Origin: Pseudomonadota bacterium
GTDB lineage: Bacteria; Pseudomonadota; Alphaproteobacteria; Micavibrionales; Micavibrionaceae
Direction: 5' to 3'
Length of the DNA stretch: 64,000 nucleotides
NCBI GenBank assembly: GCA_029558635.1
Contig: JAKQEE010000063.1
Location: 1 to 64,000 of the forward strand
The translations under genes were made by a program, and so were the position numbers. This document shows positions 15,301 through 25,517 of this stretch, piece by piece. How positions within the stretch are numbered: position 1 is the stretch's first letter; every line of letters begins with the position of its first letter. The notes beneath the pieces were generated by a model that saw only the letters and a list, made by a program, of their open reading frames with translations, had not been told where the DNA came from and did not search any database.

Positions 15301-16430
15301 GCGCTGACCTCCTGCTTGTTGGAAACCTGCGGCAAAAGCCCAAGCAAAACGCGGTCCTTGATCAACAAAAACAATCCTCCGAGAATCGGCAACAAGACAA
15401 CCAGAAACATCATTCCGTAACCAACCGGCGATCCTTTCGCAAAGTTGTAAGACACCAGATACAAAATCTCGGCCAAAACGATAGCCACCACAGCCCCAGC
15501 AATGCGCTTACCCTGCCCCCTCCGGTCATGACGCCCCGTGAGCAAAGCAACCAGAGCCATCATCACCAGCGACAAGGTAAAAATGGGGGTAAGAATTCGT
15601 TTATAAATCTCGAGCCTCAACGCACGCCGCTCGGACTTCGTTTTCTCCATTTCCAATGAAGAAAAAAGATTTCCGAAAACGCGCTCGTCCGGTTCGGTCC
15701 AACGCAACGAAACTGCCTTTTTCTCTTCCGGCATATCAATCGTATAGCGGTCAAAATCAAGCCGTTTCAGAACGCCGCTTTCCGGATCATATTGCTGGCG
15801 TGACCCGTCATAAACCAGCACCTGATGCCCCGTATCGGTCGACACCAGAACCCCGCGCGCGGCAATAACGGTTGAAGGCGGCTTACCCTCTTCTCGTGAA
15901 TCGTGAATGACCAACCCCAGAAGATTTCCCTCTTGATCGCGATCGCGGATATAAACCATCAGACCCTTGCCGGCCTCGGTAAAAACCCCGTCGCGAAAAA
16001 CCAGAGTGGATAATTGCGCCTTGATATCTTTACGCATAGTAATGCTTGACGATTTCGTGACCGGAGCAACCCACCCCATCACCATAAACAGAAAAATACC
16101 CATCATCACTGCCAACACAATGGCAGGACGCGCTAGCCTCAACGGAGAAAAACCCAAAGCCTTGAGGACCACCAGCTCGCTGTCCATAACCAGACGGTGA
16201 TAAATAAAAACCACCGCCGCAACAGTCCCGATCGGCAGAATAACCTCGAGAAAGCTGGGCAGGGCCAAGGCCGTAATCGTCCAAAACGCCATACCCGAAG
16301 CTCCGGCATCAACCACCAGTTCCAGATAGCGCAAAGACTGGGTCAAAAAGACCAAAGCAGCCAGAATCACCACCACAAAAAGGGTGGAGATCAAAATCTG
16401 GCGAAAAACATATCTGTCAACAATCTGCAT
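15297..16430 (-). CDS. lptF: LPS export permease LptF
   Basis: The 377-residue partner of LptG begins MQIVDRYVFRQILISTLFVVV, the typical amphipathic start and first helix. It has the six-helix permease layout with a periplasmic domain at about 125-255. The coupling-helix region reads LVMDSELVVLKALGFSPLRLARP, where the LptB ATPase docks in homologues. The C-terminal helices end in LLIKDRVLLGLLPQ. It is first in the two-gene operon and diverges from pepA across a 76-base promoter region. Confidence 0.92.
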   Translation of the reverse strand: MQIVDRYVFRQILISTLFVVVILAALVFLTQSLRYLELVVDAGASGMAFWTITALALPSFLEVILPIGTVAAVVFIYHRLVMDSELVVLKALGFSPLRLARPAIVLAVMMGIFLFMVMGWVAPVTKSSSITMRKDIKAQLSTLVFRDGVFTEAGKGLMVYIRDRDQEGNLLGLVIHDSREEGKPPSTVIAARGVLVSTDTGHQVLVYDGSRQQYDPESGVLKRLDFDRYTIDMPEEKKAVSLRWTEPDERVFGNLFSSLEMEKTKSERRALRLEIYKRILTPIFTLSLVMMALVALLTGRHDRRGQGKRIAGAVVAIVLAEILYLVSYNFAKGSPVGYGMMFLVVLLPILGGLFLLIKDRVLLGLLPQVSNKQEVSA

Positions 16431-16506
16431 TTGCGCTTGCCTCGGGAATGGACTAGGTTAAGTTTCTATCAGAAACCATATGTTGCGACAACCAAGCGAG
16501 CGGAAA

Positions 16507-18036
16507 ATGATGACCTTTGCCCCAAAATCCAGCCCTGAGATTTCCTTTGTCAAATCAGCTCCCGTCAGCGATACGGCCATTATCGCTGTTTTTGACGATA
16601 AAAAACTCCCGAAAGAGACGAAAAAACAAGATTCCGCGAATGGTGGTATGATCCAGCACCAACTGGACGCCCATACCAAGTTCAAAGGGGAAAACGGCAA
16701 AATCCTGACCATTACCCTGCCCCCAGAGGCCCCTTACACCCGCATGATCATTGTCGGACTAGGTCCAAAATCGAAAATGACGACGGAATCCCTCGAAACC
16801 GCAGGCGGAAATCTGGCCTCAATCTTGTCCGCAGCGGGTAGCGTGAATGCCGTATTCCTTGGCGCGGACGAATTACGCACAAAAACCCATAACCCTCTTC
16901 TCTCTGTACTGACGGGGCTGTTGCTGGGGTCGTACAACTTCAACGATTTCAAAACCGTCGAGAAAAACAAAAAAACGAGTTCCCTGAAACGACTGGCCGT
17001 CATCACCACTGCAGCCAAAACATGGGAAAAAGAATTTGAGCCTCAGGCGTCATTGGTCGAATCAATCTTCCTGACCCGCGATCTGGTCAACGCCCCGCCC
17101 AACAAACTCTATCCAGACAGCTTTGCGGAACTTATCAAGAAAACCCTGACCCCGCTGGGCGTCAAGGTCCATGTCTATGACGACAAAGCTCTGGAGAAAA
17201 TGGGTGCAGGTTGCATGATGGCCGTGGGCCAAGCCTCAGAGAATCTGCCGCGTTTAGCCATTATGTCATGGGAAGGTGCAGGATCCGCCAAGCAAAAGGC
17301 CCAGAAACCTCTGGCCTTTGTCGGTAAAGGTATCACCTTTGATTCCGGCGGATTGAACGTCAAACCGTTCGAAGGCATGATGGACATGAAAATGGATATG
17401 GGCGGAGCCGCAACGGTTGTTGGCCTGATGCGCACCCTTGCCGCCCGTAAATGTAAAGTTCCTGTGGTGGCCGCCGTCGCACTGGCTGAAAACGCCATCT
17501 CCGACGAAGCCACCCGCCCGAGTGACATCGTAACCTCGCTCAGCGGTAAAACGGTTGAAATCCTCAACACCGACGCCGAAGGCCGTTTGGTTCTGTGTGA
17601 CGCCCTGACTTATATTCAGAAAAAACATGACCCGAGCCTGATCGTCGACCTCGCAACGCTGACTGGCGCCATTATGATCGCACTAGGTCTTAATCACGCA
17701 GGCGTGTTTGCCAACGACGAAAAACTCTGGAAGGGGCTGGAAAAAGCCGCACACGCAACTGGTGAAAAAGTATGGCGCATGCCACTTGACGACGCCTTCC
17801 GCCGCGAAATGGATTCAGAATTCGCCGACATCAAGAATATCGGTGGCGGACGTTACGGCGGGTCCTGCACGGCCGCCGCGTTCCTCGGCGAATTTATCGA
17901 CGAAGGCCGTATCTGGGCGCATATCGACATTGCGGGCGTCGCCATGAGCAAAACCAAATCGACCTGCCCCGTTCCATTTGCTAGCGGATACGGTGTCAAA
18001 CTCCTCAACAAACTGGTCGAGGACTATTACGAGTAA
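16507..18036 (+). CDS. pepA: Leucyl aminopeptidase (M17)
   Basis: The product is about 509 residues. The start at 16507 follows GAGCGG and is preferred to an upstream ATG at 16480. M17 enzymes are hexameric two-metal aminopeptidases of the cytosol. The C-terminal catalytic domain carries the conserved VGKGITFDSGG, the MKMDMGGAATV metal-binding helix and the signature NTDAEGRLVL. The N-terminal domain is poorly conserved as usual. PepA also binds DNA in some bacteria. The gene is followed 6 bases later by addB, so the peptidase and the recombination genes may be cotranscribed. Confidence 0.95.
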   Translation: MMTFAPKSSPEISFVKSAPVSDTAIIAVFDDKKLPKETKKQDSANGGMIQHQLDAHTKFKGENGKILTITLPPEAPYTRMIIVGLGPKSKMTTESLETAGGNLASILSAAGSVNAVFLGADELRTKTHNPLLSVLTGLLLGSYNFNDFKTVEKNKKTSSLKRLAVITTAAKTWEKEFEPQASLVESIFLTRDLVNAPPNKLYPDSFAELIKKTLTPLGVKVHVYDDKALEKMGAGCMMAVGQASENLPRLAIMSWEGAGSAKQKAQKPLAFVGKGITFDSGGLNVKPFEGMMDMKMDMGGAATVVGLMRTLAARKCKVPVVAAVALAENAISDEATRPSDIVTSLSGKTVEILNTDAEGRLVLCDALTYIQKKHDPSLIVDLATLTGAIMIALGLNHAGVFANDEKLWKGLEKAAHATGEKVWRMPLDDAFRREMDSEFADIKNIGGGRYGGSCTAAAFLGEFIDEGRIWAHIDIAGVAMSKTKSTCPVPFASGYGVKLLNKLVEDYYE

Positions 18037-18042
18037 TTCCCT

Positions 18043-21000
18043 ATGCCTGCACCACCGCATGGCCTCTACACCATTCCCTTCAGCCAGAATTTTTTGAAAA
18101 AACTGGCTGAGGGACTGCTTGAATTCACCAGCCACGATCAAAAAACGCTACCCACACTGCGTGTCCTGCTGCCCACGCGCCGCGCAGCACGCGGACTGCG
18201 TGACGCCTTCTTTGAACTCGGCAACGGCAAACCGATCTTGCTGCCACGCCTCCAGCCAATCGGTGATGTGGATGCCGACGAACTCGATTTAACACTCACC
18301 GGCCTCGGCCTCGATATATCTGACATCCCGCCCGCGATTGACAAACTCCAGCGCCAATTCCTTCTTGACGACCTGATCCGCAAAAAAGAAAAAAACATTC
18401 CCTACGAACAAAGCCTCTCTCTGGCGAATGATCTCTCAATGCTGATTGATCAGGTCCACACCGAAGGCCTGGATTTCTCAAACCTGCCTGATCTTGTCCC
18501 TAAAGAGGACTGGGCCAAACACTGGCAGGATACACTGCATTTTCTTGAAATCGTCACTGCCCACTGGCCAGCAATTCTTGAATCCCGAGGGCAGGTCGAT
18601 CCTGCCCGTCGCCGTGCCCTATTGATGGAATCGCTGACCAGTTTATGGGAATCACACCCCCCCGAAACACCAATCATCGCCGCAGGATCCACGGGTTCTA
18701 TCCCAACCACCGCGCGCCTTTTGAAAACGATTTCCGAACTCCCGCAAGGCGCAGTGCTTCTTCCCGATCTCGATCTGGACATGGACGAAGACAGTTGGGA
18801 TTCGCTTGACGAAACCCATCCGCAAAAGACCATGAAAAACCTGTTGAGTTTCATGAAAAAGAAACGCGAAGACGTTAAACTCTGGCCCGTGTGTGATAGA
18901 AAAAAACAAAACCCTCCACGCACCAGATTGGCCCGCGCAGCGATGCTTCCTGCCGCCACCTTCGGAGCCGAAAAACTCGGGGCGGACGAAATCGCTGACT
19001 TCAATTCCGGTGTGAAAATCTGCGAAGCTGCAAACGCCCGCGAGCAGGCGGCAGTAATCGCAACCGCGCTTCGCATCATGCTCGAAGACAAAACCAAGAC
19101 CGCCTGTTTTGTTACACCCGACCGCGCCTTGGCCCGCCGCGTGACCACCGCCCTGAAGCGTTGGAGGATTGAAGCAGACGACAGCGCCGGACAATCCCTC
19201 TCCCTCACTCCATCCGGCATTTTGATTCTAACGGTCCTGAAACTGATCGAGGATGATTTTGCACCCATCCCTTTGCTCGAAACATTAAAACACCCACTCT
19301 CCAAATTCCGCGATGCCGACCTGACGGAATTCGAAACAAAAATTCTCCGCGGCCCCCGTCCTGCGGCAGGCCTCGAAGGGTTAAAAAAACGCCTAATATC
19401 TCTTGAAATTCCAATCGGACCGGATGTTGAGAAATTGTTTGGTGAAATTGAAACAGAACTCTCACCACTTGCTATTCTAAAAACCTGCATCAAGCCTCCC
19501 GCTATTTTTCTGAAAAGCCTGACCTCCTTTCTCGAAAAATTCGCGGGCGGTGCGGATCAATTCTGGAACAACCCCGAAAGCGATTCCCTCTCGACCTTCT
19601 TCTCGCGCGTTATGGTTGAATTCAGCCACTTGCCGCCAATGGATTTCATCTCATGGGCGGGAATTATGCGCGAACTCCTCACACAGGAAACATTCCGCGA
19701 AGTCCAGTCCCGCCACCCACGCATTGTTATTCTGGGACAACTTGAATCACGCCTGATCCATCACGATGTTATGATTCTGGGTGGCCTAAATGAAGGCATG
19801 TGGCCATCAGAGCCAGCGTATGACCCGTGGATGTCGCGCCCGATGCGTGAAAAATTCGGTCTTCCCCCAGCGGCGCGCAGCATCGGTCTCTCGGCCCATG
19901 ATTTCGTATCGGCTTTTTCCGCACCTGAAGTCATCATCACCCGTGCCATCAAGGAAGAAGGAGCTGAAACCGTTCCCTCTCGCTGGCTGCAACGACTCAC
20001 GACGCTTTTGACCGCTGCTGGAGAGACGCCAGACTGGACAAAGACTGATTTGCTGGACTGGACCCGCGCACTGGATGAACCGCAAAATGCGTTCAAAGAA
20101 CCCGCCCCTCCCGAACCGCGCCCGCCGCGTGAAACAAGGCCGCAGGAACTCTCCGCCACATGGATCGAAAAATGGATGAACAATCCCTACCATGTCTATG
20201 CCAATAAAATTCTGCGGCTAAAACGCATCGACTCACTAGATGATGAATCTATTTTTACCGACCGCGGAACACTGATCCATGACATCATGGAAGAATTCGT
20301 GAAACGAACAGAGATGGGTTTACCCGACAACGCTCGCGACCTGTTTATGGAGATTGCCCACAAAAAGCTCTCCGATCTCGAATCGCTCTCCCCCCAATGG
20401 CATTATTGGTGGCCACGCGTGGAAAGAATGGCCGATTGGGTTGTAACCACTGAACGCAAATGGCGGAATGAATCCATCCCGTGGCGGCAGGAAATTAAAG
20501 GCGCCTATAAAATATTTGAAAGCAAGGATGGCAAACGTAGCTTCACTATCACCGCCAAAGCCGACCGCATCGACCGCTTGAAGACCGGCGGCGCGGCCAT
20601 TATCGACTATAAAACCGGATCACCCCCACCACTGTGGAAAATCCGCAAAGGACTAGCCCCTCAACTTCCCGTCGAAGCCTTGATACTGGAAGAAAGTGGG
20701 TTTGATAACAGGCGCATGGACACGGCCGCCTTATGCTATTGGAAAATTTCGACATCCAGCGAAGAAATTCGCCTGCATGACAAGAAATCCATCCCCTTTG
20801 CCGATCTGGTCCCGCAAACCCGCGAAGGCCTTTTGAATCTCATCACCCAATTCGAGGACTCGACCACCCCCTACATATCCTTCCCACCAACCGGCACGCA
20901 TATCTACGAAGATGAACGCGCCTATGCCCATCTGGCCCGCGTCGCCGAATGGTCGTCTCTGGGTGGTGAAGACGACGCCGAAACAGGAGACGCAGCATGA
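18043..21000 (+). CDS. addB: AddB subunit of the AddAB helicase-nuclease
   Basis: The 985-residue product pairs with AddA to resect double-strand breaks for RecA. The N-terminal half is an inactivated helicase-like fold (LRVLLPTRRAARGLRDAF). The middle has VMILGGLNEGMWPSEPAYDPWMSRPMR, a typical AddB segment. The C-terminus carries the RecB-type PD-(D/E)XK nuclease (ADRIDRLKTGGAAIIDYKTG near residue 850). This fits the alphaproteobacterial AddB type. It ends in an ATGA overlap with addA, giving translational coupling. Confidence 0.93.
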   Translation: MPAPPHGLYTIPFSQNFLKKLAEGLLEFTSHDQKTLPTLRVLLPTRRAARGLRDAFFELGNGKPILLPRLQPIGDVDADELDLTLTGLGLDISDIPPAIDKLQRQFLLDDLIRKKEKNIPYEQSLSLANDLSMLIDQVHTEGLDFSNLPDLVPKEDWAKHWQDTLHFLEIVTAHWPAILESRGQVDPARRRALLMESLTSLWESHPPETPIIAAGSTGSIPTTARLLKTISELPQGAVLLPDLDLDMDEDSWDSLDETHPQKTMKNLLSFMKKKREDVKLWPVCDRKKQNPPRTRLARAAMLPAATFGAEKLGADEIADFNSGVKICEAANAREQAAVIATALRIMLEDKTKTACFVTPDRALARRVTTALKRWRIEADDSAGQSLSLTPSGILILTVLKLIEDDFAPIPLLETLKHPLSKFRDADLTEFETKILRGPRPAAGLEGLKKRLISLEIPIGPDVEKLFGEIETELSPLAILKTCIKPPAIFLKSLTSFLEKFAGGADQFWNNPESDSLSTFFSRVMVEFSHLPPMDFISWAGIMRELLTQETFREVQSRHPRIVILGQLESRLIHHDVMILGGLNEGMWPSEPAYDPWMSRPMREKFGLPPAARSIGLSAHDFVSAFSAPEVIITRAIKEEGAETVPSRWLQRLTTLLTAAGETPDWTKTDLLDWTRALDEPQNAFKEPAPPEPRPPRETRPQELSATWIEKWMNNPYHVYANKILRLKRIDSLDDESIFTDRGTLIHDIMEEFVKRTEMGLPDNARDLFMEIAHKKLSDLESLSPQWHYWWPRVERMADWVVTTERKWRNESIPWRQEIKGAYKIFESKDGKRSFTITAKADRIDRLKTGGAAIIDYKTGSPPPLWKIRKGLAPQLPVEALILEESGFDNRRMDTAALCYWKISTSSEEIRLHDKKSIPFADLVPQTREGLLNLITQFEDSTTPYISFPPTGTHIYEDERAYAHLARVAEWSSLGGEDDAETGDAA

Positions 21001-24000
21001 GCATAGAACCGCTTCGCCTCTCTACAGAAACCCAAACCCCCGACCCGAACGAGCGGCAAAAACGCGCCGCGATCCCCCAACATGACGTCTGGGTGGCAGC
21101 TTCCGCCGGATCGGGAAAGACCAAGGTCCTAACCGACCGCGTTTTGCGCCTTCTTCTTCCTGATCCAGAAGGCAAGTGGGAAGGGAGCGCCCCGCATAAA
21201 ATCCTCTGCATCACCTTCACCAAGGCCGCCGCAGCCCTTATGGCCATCCGTATCCAGAAACGTCTGGGCCAGTGGGCCGTGATGGACGAAGAGGAACTGA
21301 TAAAAGACCTCGAATCCCTGATCGACAAAACACCTTCACCTGGTATGATAACCGCCGCGCAGCAACTTTTCACCAAAGTTCTCGATGTGCCGAACGGCAT
21401 GTCTATTATGACGATCCACTCATTCTGCCAATCGACTTTAGGGCGCTTCCCGCTGGAATCAGGACTAACCCCCGGCTTTCGCGTTCTTGATGAAACGCGG
21501 GCGAAAGAGCTTCTCGCCACCACCATCCTTTCTCTGGTCACCAGCATCGAAAGCGGCAAGCGCAAGGACCTCGAACCCTCCTTTAACCACATTGCCCTCT
21601 CGACCGACTTCGAACAGCTCAAGATAACCCTGCTGTCTTTGCTGGATAAATCCTACAAACTCGCGAAGTTTCTGGATCAGAATGGTACGGGCGAAGATTT
21701 GCGTCGCAATCTGCTCCCTAAACTGGGGCTGGATGAAAACACGGATAAAGATTCTATTCTTAAGGACTTTGTCACCACCCGTCCCGAAGACCGCCTCCGC
21801 GAAGCTGCCCAATGTCTTGGCACCACAAGAGGCGTTAAGAACAAGGAAATCGGGCAAGGAATAGCCGACTGGTTGGCTCTGCCCTTCGATGTTCGTGCCT
21901 GCCGTCTTGACTTATACCGTGCGTCTTTTCTGACTCAAAAAGACATGGTCAAAAAAATCTACGACGGTCTGGAAGACTCCCGCCCTGATATCCCCGCTCT
22001 TTTTGAATCGGAACGTGAAGCACTGCTCCGGACGCTCGATCAGATGGCAGCTATCAATCAATGCCAGCTAACCGCCGACCTTCTGACCATTGCGGCGGAA
22101 ATCATGACCGCCTACACCAATGCCAAACGCCACCGGAACGCGCTCGATTTTACCGATCTGATTGCGAAAACCCGTGAACTTCTCGAACAAAAAGGCGAAG
22201 ACTGGGTCCATTTCAAACTTGACGAAGGAATCGACCACATTCTGGTGGACGAAGCACAAGACACCAACATCGACCAATGGAAAATCATCGAATATCTGAG
22301 CGCGGAATTGCAATCCGGTTTGGGCCGCGAGACCAAATCGCCACGCAGCCTGTTTGTCGTGGGGGATAAAAAACAATCCATTTTCAGTTTTCATGGCGCC
22401 GACCCTGAGTCCTTCACGCGCATGCGGCATTTCTTTGAAAACAGATCGAAACAAGCTGAACGCGAATTCGACACCGTCAACCTTGAAACATCGTTCCGTA
22501 CTACCAAACCTGTCCTGTCGCTGGTCGATCAGGTCTTTTCCAACCCCGACCTAACCCGCCAGCTTGGTCTCGAGCCGAACGAAAACCTGGTCCACTATAG
22601 TTTCCGCGAAAACGAAGCCGGAAAAGTCGAATTATGGGATGTCATAACAAAAGAAAACGAAGAGAAAAAAGACACGGATGCCACATGGCTTCTTCCCTTC
22701 TCGAAAGAACGGTCCTCCCCCTCAAACGGCGCCCCCCACAGCCTCGCAACCCGCATCGCGAATAAAATCGAACACATCATCGAAGGAAAAGAACTGGTCC
22801 CCTCAACCGGAAGACCGGCCGCCCCCCGCGATATACTGGTTCTGGTCCGCACGCGTACAGGCCCGTTTATCACCAGCCTCGTGCGCCAATTAAAAATCAA
22901 AAAGATCGCGGTCAGCGGCATCGACCGCATGGCGCTTCGCGACCAGATCGCAGTCGAGGATTGTCTGGCTCTGGCCCGTTTTGTCCGCCTGCCTGCCGAC
23001 GATTTGTCATTGGCCTGCCTCTTGAAATCCCCCTTTATCCGCATCGACGAAGATCAATTGATGGAACTGGCGCTTGGCCGCAAAAAGGATGAAACATTAT
23101 GGAGCAGAGCAGAAAAACATCTGCCGGAAGAGACTGTTGCATGGATCAAAGAACAGGTGGACATGGGATCGGCGCTCTCGCCATTCAACTTCTTCAATGA
23201 AACGCTTTCCTGCCCCTGCCCGTATGATCAAACAGGTTCGGCAAGACGAGCATTCTCCACCTGTCTCGGGCCTGACTGCATCGACCCTCTGGACGAATTC
23301 CTGAATTATTGCCTGACTATCGAACAGGATGGAATTCACGGGCTTGAAGACTTCATTACCCACATGGAGAAAAGCGATCTCCAGATCAAGCGCGAATCCG
23401 AGGATTCGGAAAAAGAAAGCGGAAATCAGGTCCGGATTATGACGGTTCACGCCTCGAAAGGACTAGAGGCCCCGATTGTTTTCCTGCCCGACACAACCGC
23501 CCTGCCCAACCCGTCGAAAACGCCGCGCCTCTTGTGGATGGACAAAAGGGAAACCGGAACCTTTCCCCTCTGGACGGATAAGACAGACAATATTTGCGCA
23601 CTATATAAAGAAGCCCGCACAAAAGAAAAGGACAGGGAATATGCGGAATATCTACGGCTTCTTTATGTGGCACTCACCCGCGCGCGCGATCACCTTTACA
23701 TCTGCGGAGAATTGAAAAAAGACGGCTTCAGTAAAACCAACAACCAGTTAACATGGTATCAGCTGGTCAAAGAAGCATTCCCTCGCTTAAGTGGCGTAGA
23801 AATATCTGGTGACAGACATATTTACGAGCTTAAATCGGATATTACGCAAAAAGGAATTCGAAAAACGGATTCAATTGCAGCCCCTTTACCCGCTTGGCTC
23901 CCTCTCCCTCCCGCAAAAGAAAAAGACATCCGCCACTTTGTCCAACCCTCCTTGCTGGGACGCACAAACGACGCGGCACTCTCTCCTCTGCAAAACAGTG

Positions 24001-24479
24001 ACGGATACAGGTTTGAAAGGGGAATCCTAACTCACCGTCTGTTCCAGTTTCTGCCCCAAATCACTCCTCTCCATCGGGAAAAGGCCGCCACTTTATTCCT
24101 GAAGAAGTCAGGAAGTGCCCTTCCGGTATCCGTTCGTGACGAAATCGCGAAAGAAGTGCTCACCGTTCTGAATGACCCCGTTTTTGCACCTGTTTTCGGC
24201 CCCGATTCGCTGGCCGAGGTCTCTGTCACAGGTGAAATCGGAGAGGGACGGATTCTCTCGGGCCAAATCGACCGCCTGGTAGTGAAAAAAGACCGTATTC
24301 TGATCGTTGATTTCAAATCGAATCGCCCGTCACCCGCAAATGAAAGCGAAATTCCGCAAAGTTACCGCGACCAACTCCGTGCATATAAGTCTGCAATTTC
24401 AAAGATTTACCAAAACCTCCCGGTGGAATGCGCCCTGTTGTGGACCGATAAAGCCATATTGATGCCGATTAAGGTTTGA
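20997..24479 (+). CDS. addA: AddA helicase-nuclease subunit
   Basis: The 1160-residue product is a UvrD/Rep-type superfamily 1 helicase with a C-terminal nuclease. The Walker A AASAGSGKT is at residues 34-42. ILCITFTKAAAALM (motif Ia), LVDEAQDTN (DEAQ box), FVVGDKKQSIFSFHGA, MTVHASKGLEAPIVFLP and LLYVALTRARDHLYI follow in order. The RecB-like nuclease motif IVDFKSNR lies near residue 1103. Both strands of a broken end would be cut by AddA plus AddB, subject to Chi-like regulation. It is the last gene of the pepA-addB-addA run, and trxA follows after 107 bases with its own leader. Confidence 0.95.
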   Translation: MSIEPLRLSTETQTPDPNERQKRAAIPQHDVWVAASAGSGKTKVLTDRVLRLLLPDPEGKWEGSAPHKILCITFTKAAAALMAIRIQKRLGQWAVMDEEELIKDLESLIDKTPSPGMITAAQQLFTKVLDVPNGMSIMTIHSFCQSTLGRFPLESGLTPGFRVLDETRAKELLATTILSLVTSIESGKRKDLEPSFNHIALSTDFEQLKITLLSLLDKSYKLAKFLDQNGTGEDLRRNLLPKLGLDENTDKDSILKDFVTTRPEDRLREAAQCLGTTRGVKNKEIGQGIADWLALPFDVRACRLDLYRASFLTQKDMVKKIYDGLEDSRPDIPALFESEREALLRTLDQMAAINQCQLTADLLTIAAEIMTAYTNAKRHRNALDFTDLIAKTRELLEQKGEDWVHFKLDEGIDHILVDEAQDTNIDQWKIIEYLSAELQSGLGRETKSPRSLFVVGDKKQSIFSFHGADPESFTRMRHFFENRSKQAEREFDTVNLETSFRTTKPVLSLVDQVFSNPDLTRQLGLEPNENLVHYSFRENEAGKVELWDVITKENEEKKDTDATWLLPFSKERSSPSNGAPHSLATRIANKIEHIIEGKELVPSTGRPAAPRDILVLVRTRTGPFITSLVRQLKIKKIAVSGIDRMALRDQIAVEDCLALARFVRLPADDLSLACLLKSPFIRIDEDQLMELALGRKKDETLWSRAEKHLPEETVAWIKEQVDMGSALSPFNFFNETLSCPCPYDQTGSARRAFSTCLGPDCIDPLDEFLNYCLTIEQDGIHGLEDFITHMEKSDLQIKRESEDSEKESGNQVRIMTVHASKGLEAPIVFLPDTTALPNPSKTPRLLWMDKRETGTFPLWTDKTDNICALYKEARTKEKDREYAEYLRLLYVALTRARDHLYICGELKKDGFSKTNNQLTWYQLVKEAFPRLSGVEISGDRHIYELKSDITQKGIRKTDSIAAPLPAWLPLPPAKEKDIRHFVQPSLLGRTNDAALSPLQNSDGYRFERGILTHRLFQFLPQITPLHREKAATLFLKKSGSALPVSVRDEIAKEVLTVLNDPVFAPVFGPDSLAEVSVTGEIGEGRILSGQIDRLVVKKDRILIVDFKSNRPSPANESEIPQSYRDQLRAYKSAISKIYQNLPVECALLWTDKAILMPIKV

Positions 24480-24586
24480 AAACCTGTTTTTGGGGATGGG
24501 AAGATTTCAAGGCTTGATTTTAGGCTTTAATCGCCAATATCCTTTGAAGAGAAAGAATCAAATTAAAAAGAAATCAGGAGACGAAT

Positions 24587-24910
24587 ATGTCGAGTACCCA
24601 CGTCAATGACCAGAATTTTGAGTCGGAAGTCCTAAAATCATCGGAACCTGTTTTGGTAGATTTTTGGGCAGAGTGGTGTGGACCATGCAAGATGATGTCA
24701 CCTGTTGTTGACCAGATCGCATCCGAAATGGGTGGCAAGATCAAGGTCGTCAAGATCAACATCGACGAAAATCCGAACACCCCGACACGCTATGGAATCC
24801 GCGGCATTCCAACCTTCATGGTTTTCAAGAACGGACAGTTGGTGGAAACGAAAGTCGGTGGAATGTCGAAAGCACAACTCAGCAACTGGGTTGAATCTGT
24901 CACCGCATAA
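24587..24910 (+). CDS. trxA: Thioredoxin
   Basis: The 107-residue product has the thioredoxin fold and active site WCGPC (Cys31 and Cys34), with the cis-proline loop GIRGIPTFMVF and the DFWAEW strand before the active site. It reduces cytosolic disulfides with NADPH via thioredoxin reductase. Length and all key residues are standard for TrxA. CAGGAG lies 8 bases upstream of the ATG. It follows addA, the order commonly seen in Alphaproteobacteria. Confidence 0.95.
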   Translation: MSSTHVNDQNFESEVLKSSEPVLVDFWAEWCGPCKMMSPVVDQIASEMGGKIKVVKINIDENPNTPTRYGIRGIPTFMVFKNGQLVETKVGGMSKAQLSNWVESVTA

Positions 24911-24990
24911 TCGGCGTTAAGCACTCATTAAAGATATGTTGTCAACATGCCACATCAGTGGGGTAAAAACCCTCTGGTGCAAAACTCGTT

Positions 24991-25018
24991 TTGAGATTTT
25001 TGCATTTCGAGATACACT
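24991..25018 (+). promoter_or_regulatory. Promoter of the H1-like gene
   Basis: TTGAGA (24991-24996) and TACACT (25013-25018) are separated by 16 bases. They lie 41 bases upstream of the ATG, which also has a CAGGAG ribosome site. Further upstream, ATGTTG-T-CAACAT at 24941-24953 is a perfect 6-bp dyad that may be an operator. Confidence 0.5.
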
Positions 25019-25059
25019 GTGTCGAATCATGTTCTAACCTCAAACAGGAGAAACCAAAC

Positions 25060-25410
25060 ATGGCAGTAGCAAAAAAAGCAACAGCAGCTAAAAAACCAGC
25101 TGCTAAAAAGCCAGCTGCTAAAAAACCTGCGGCTAAAAAACCCGCAGCTAAAAAAGCAGTAGCTAAAAAACCCGCAGTAAAAAAAGCAGTAGCTAAAAAG
25201 CCTGCAGTGAAAAAAGCAGCAGCCAAAAAACCGGCCGCCAAAAAACCTGCAGTGAAAAAAGCAGTAGCCAAAAAACCGGCCGCTAAAAAACCTGCAGTGA
25301 AAAAAGCCGCAGCTAAAAAACCAGCTGCCAAAAAAGCTGTTAAAAAGCCCGCCGCTAAAAAAGCTGCCGCTGCACCTGTAACTGCAGTTGTCGCTCCGGT
25401 CTGCGCCTAA
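25060..25410 (+). CDS. Histone-H1-like Lys/Ala/Pro-rich nucleoid protein
   Basis: The 116-residue product is nearly all repeats of the type AAKKP or AVKKA. The unit AKKPA recurs more than a dozen times, giving a strongly basic, disordered chain like the C-terminal tail of histone H1. The last 15 residues ([12 protein letters not shown]) break the repeat and carry the only Cys. Proteins like this bind DNA and compact the nucleoid or affect expression. The DNA is correspondingly repetitive, so length variation between strains by slippage is expected. The start at 25060 is set by the CAGGAG ribosome site. Confidence 0.85.
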   Translation: MAVAKKATAAKKPAAKKPAAKKPAAKKPAAKKAVAKKPAVKKAVAKKPAVKKAAAKKPAAKKPAVKKAVAKKPAAKKPAVKKAAAKKPAAKKAVKKPAAKKAAAAPVTAVVAPVCA

Positions 25411-25466
25411 TTTCTAATCCCCCCACCGAAACCTTGGCGGGGGTAAAAACTTACGGAATACTAAAA

Positions 25467-25497
25467 AACCCGTCCTTTGAAGTGACGGGTTTTTTCT
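25467..25497. terminator. Strong bidirectional terminator between the H1-like gene and infC
   Basis: AACCCGTC (25467-25474) pairs with GACGGGTT (25484-25491), with A-run before and T-run after. It serves the convergent H1-like gene and infC. A second weaker hairpin with a CCCCC/GGGGG stem lies at about 25420-25444. Confidence 0.85.
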
Positions 25498-25517
25498 TAT
25501 TCAAAAAATAAAGAAAA

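Noticed and set aside
16480..16506. Nine-codon upstream extension of pepA
   Set aside because: The ATG at 16507 has a nearer purine-rich ribosome site and gives the usual family length.
24942..25331. Ala/Phe/Gly-rich open frame opposite the H1-like gene
   Set aside because: It is only the antisense image of the AKKPA repeats. It has no ribosome site or promoter.
25075..25375. Regular short DNA repeats that could suggest a CRISPR array
   Set aside because: The units are about 15 bases, in frame and coding, without spacers, so they belong to the H1-like gene.
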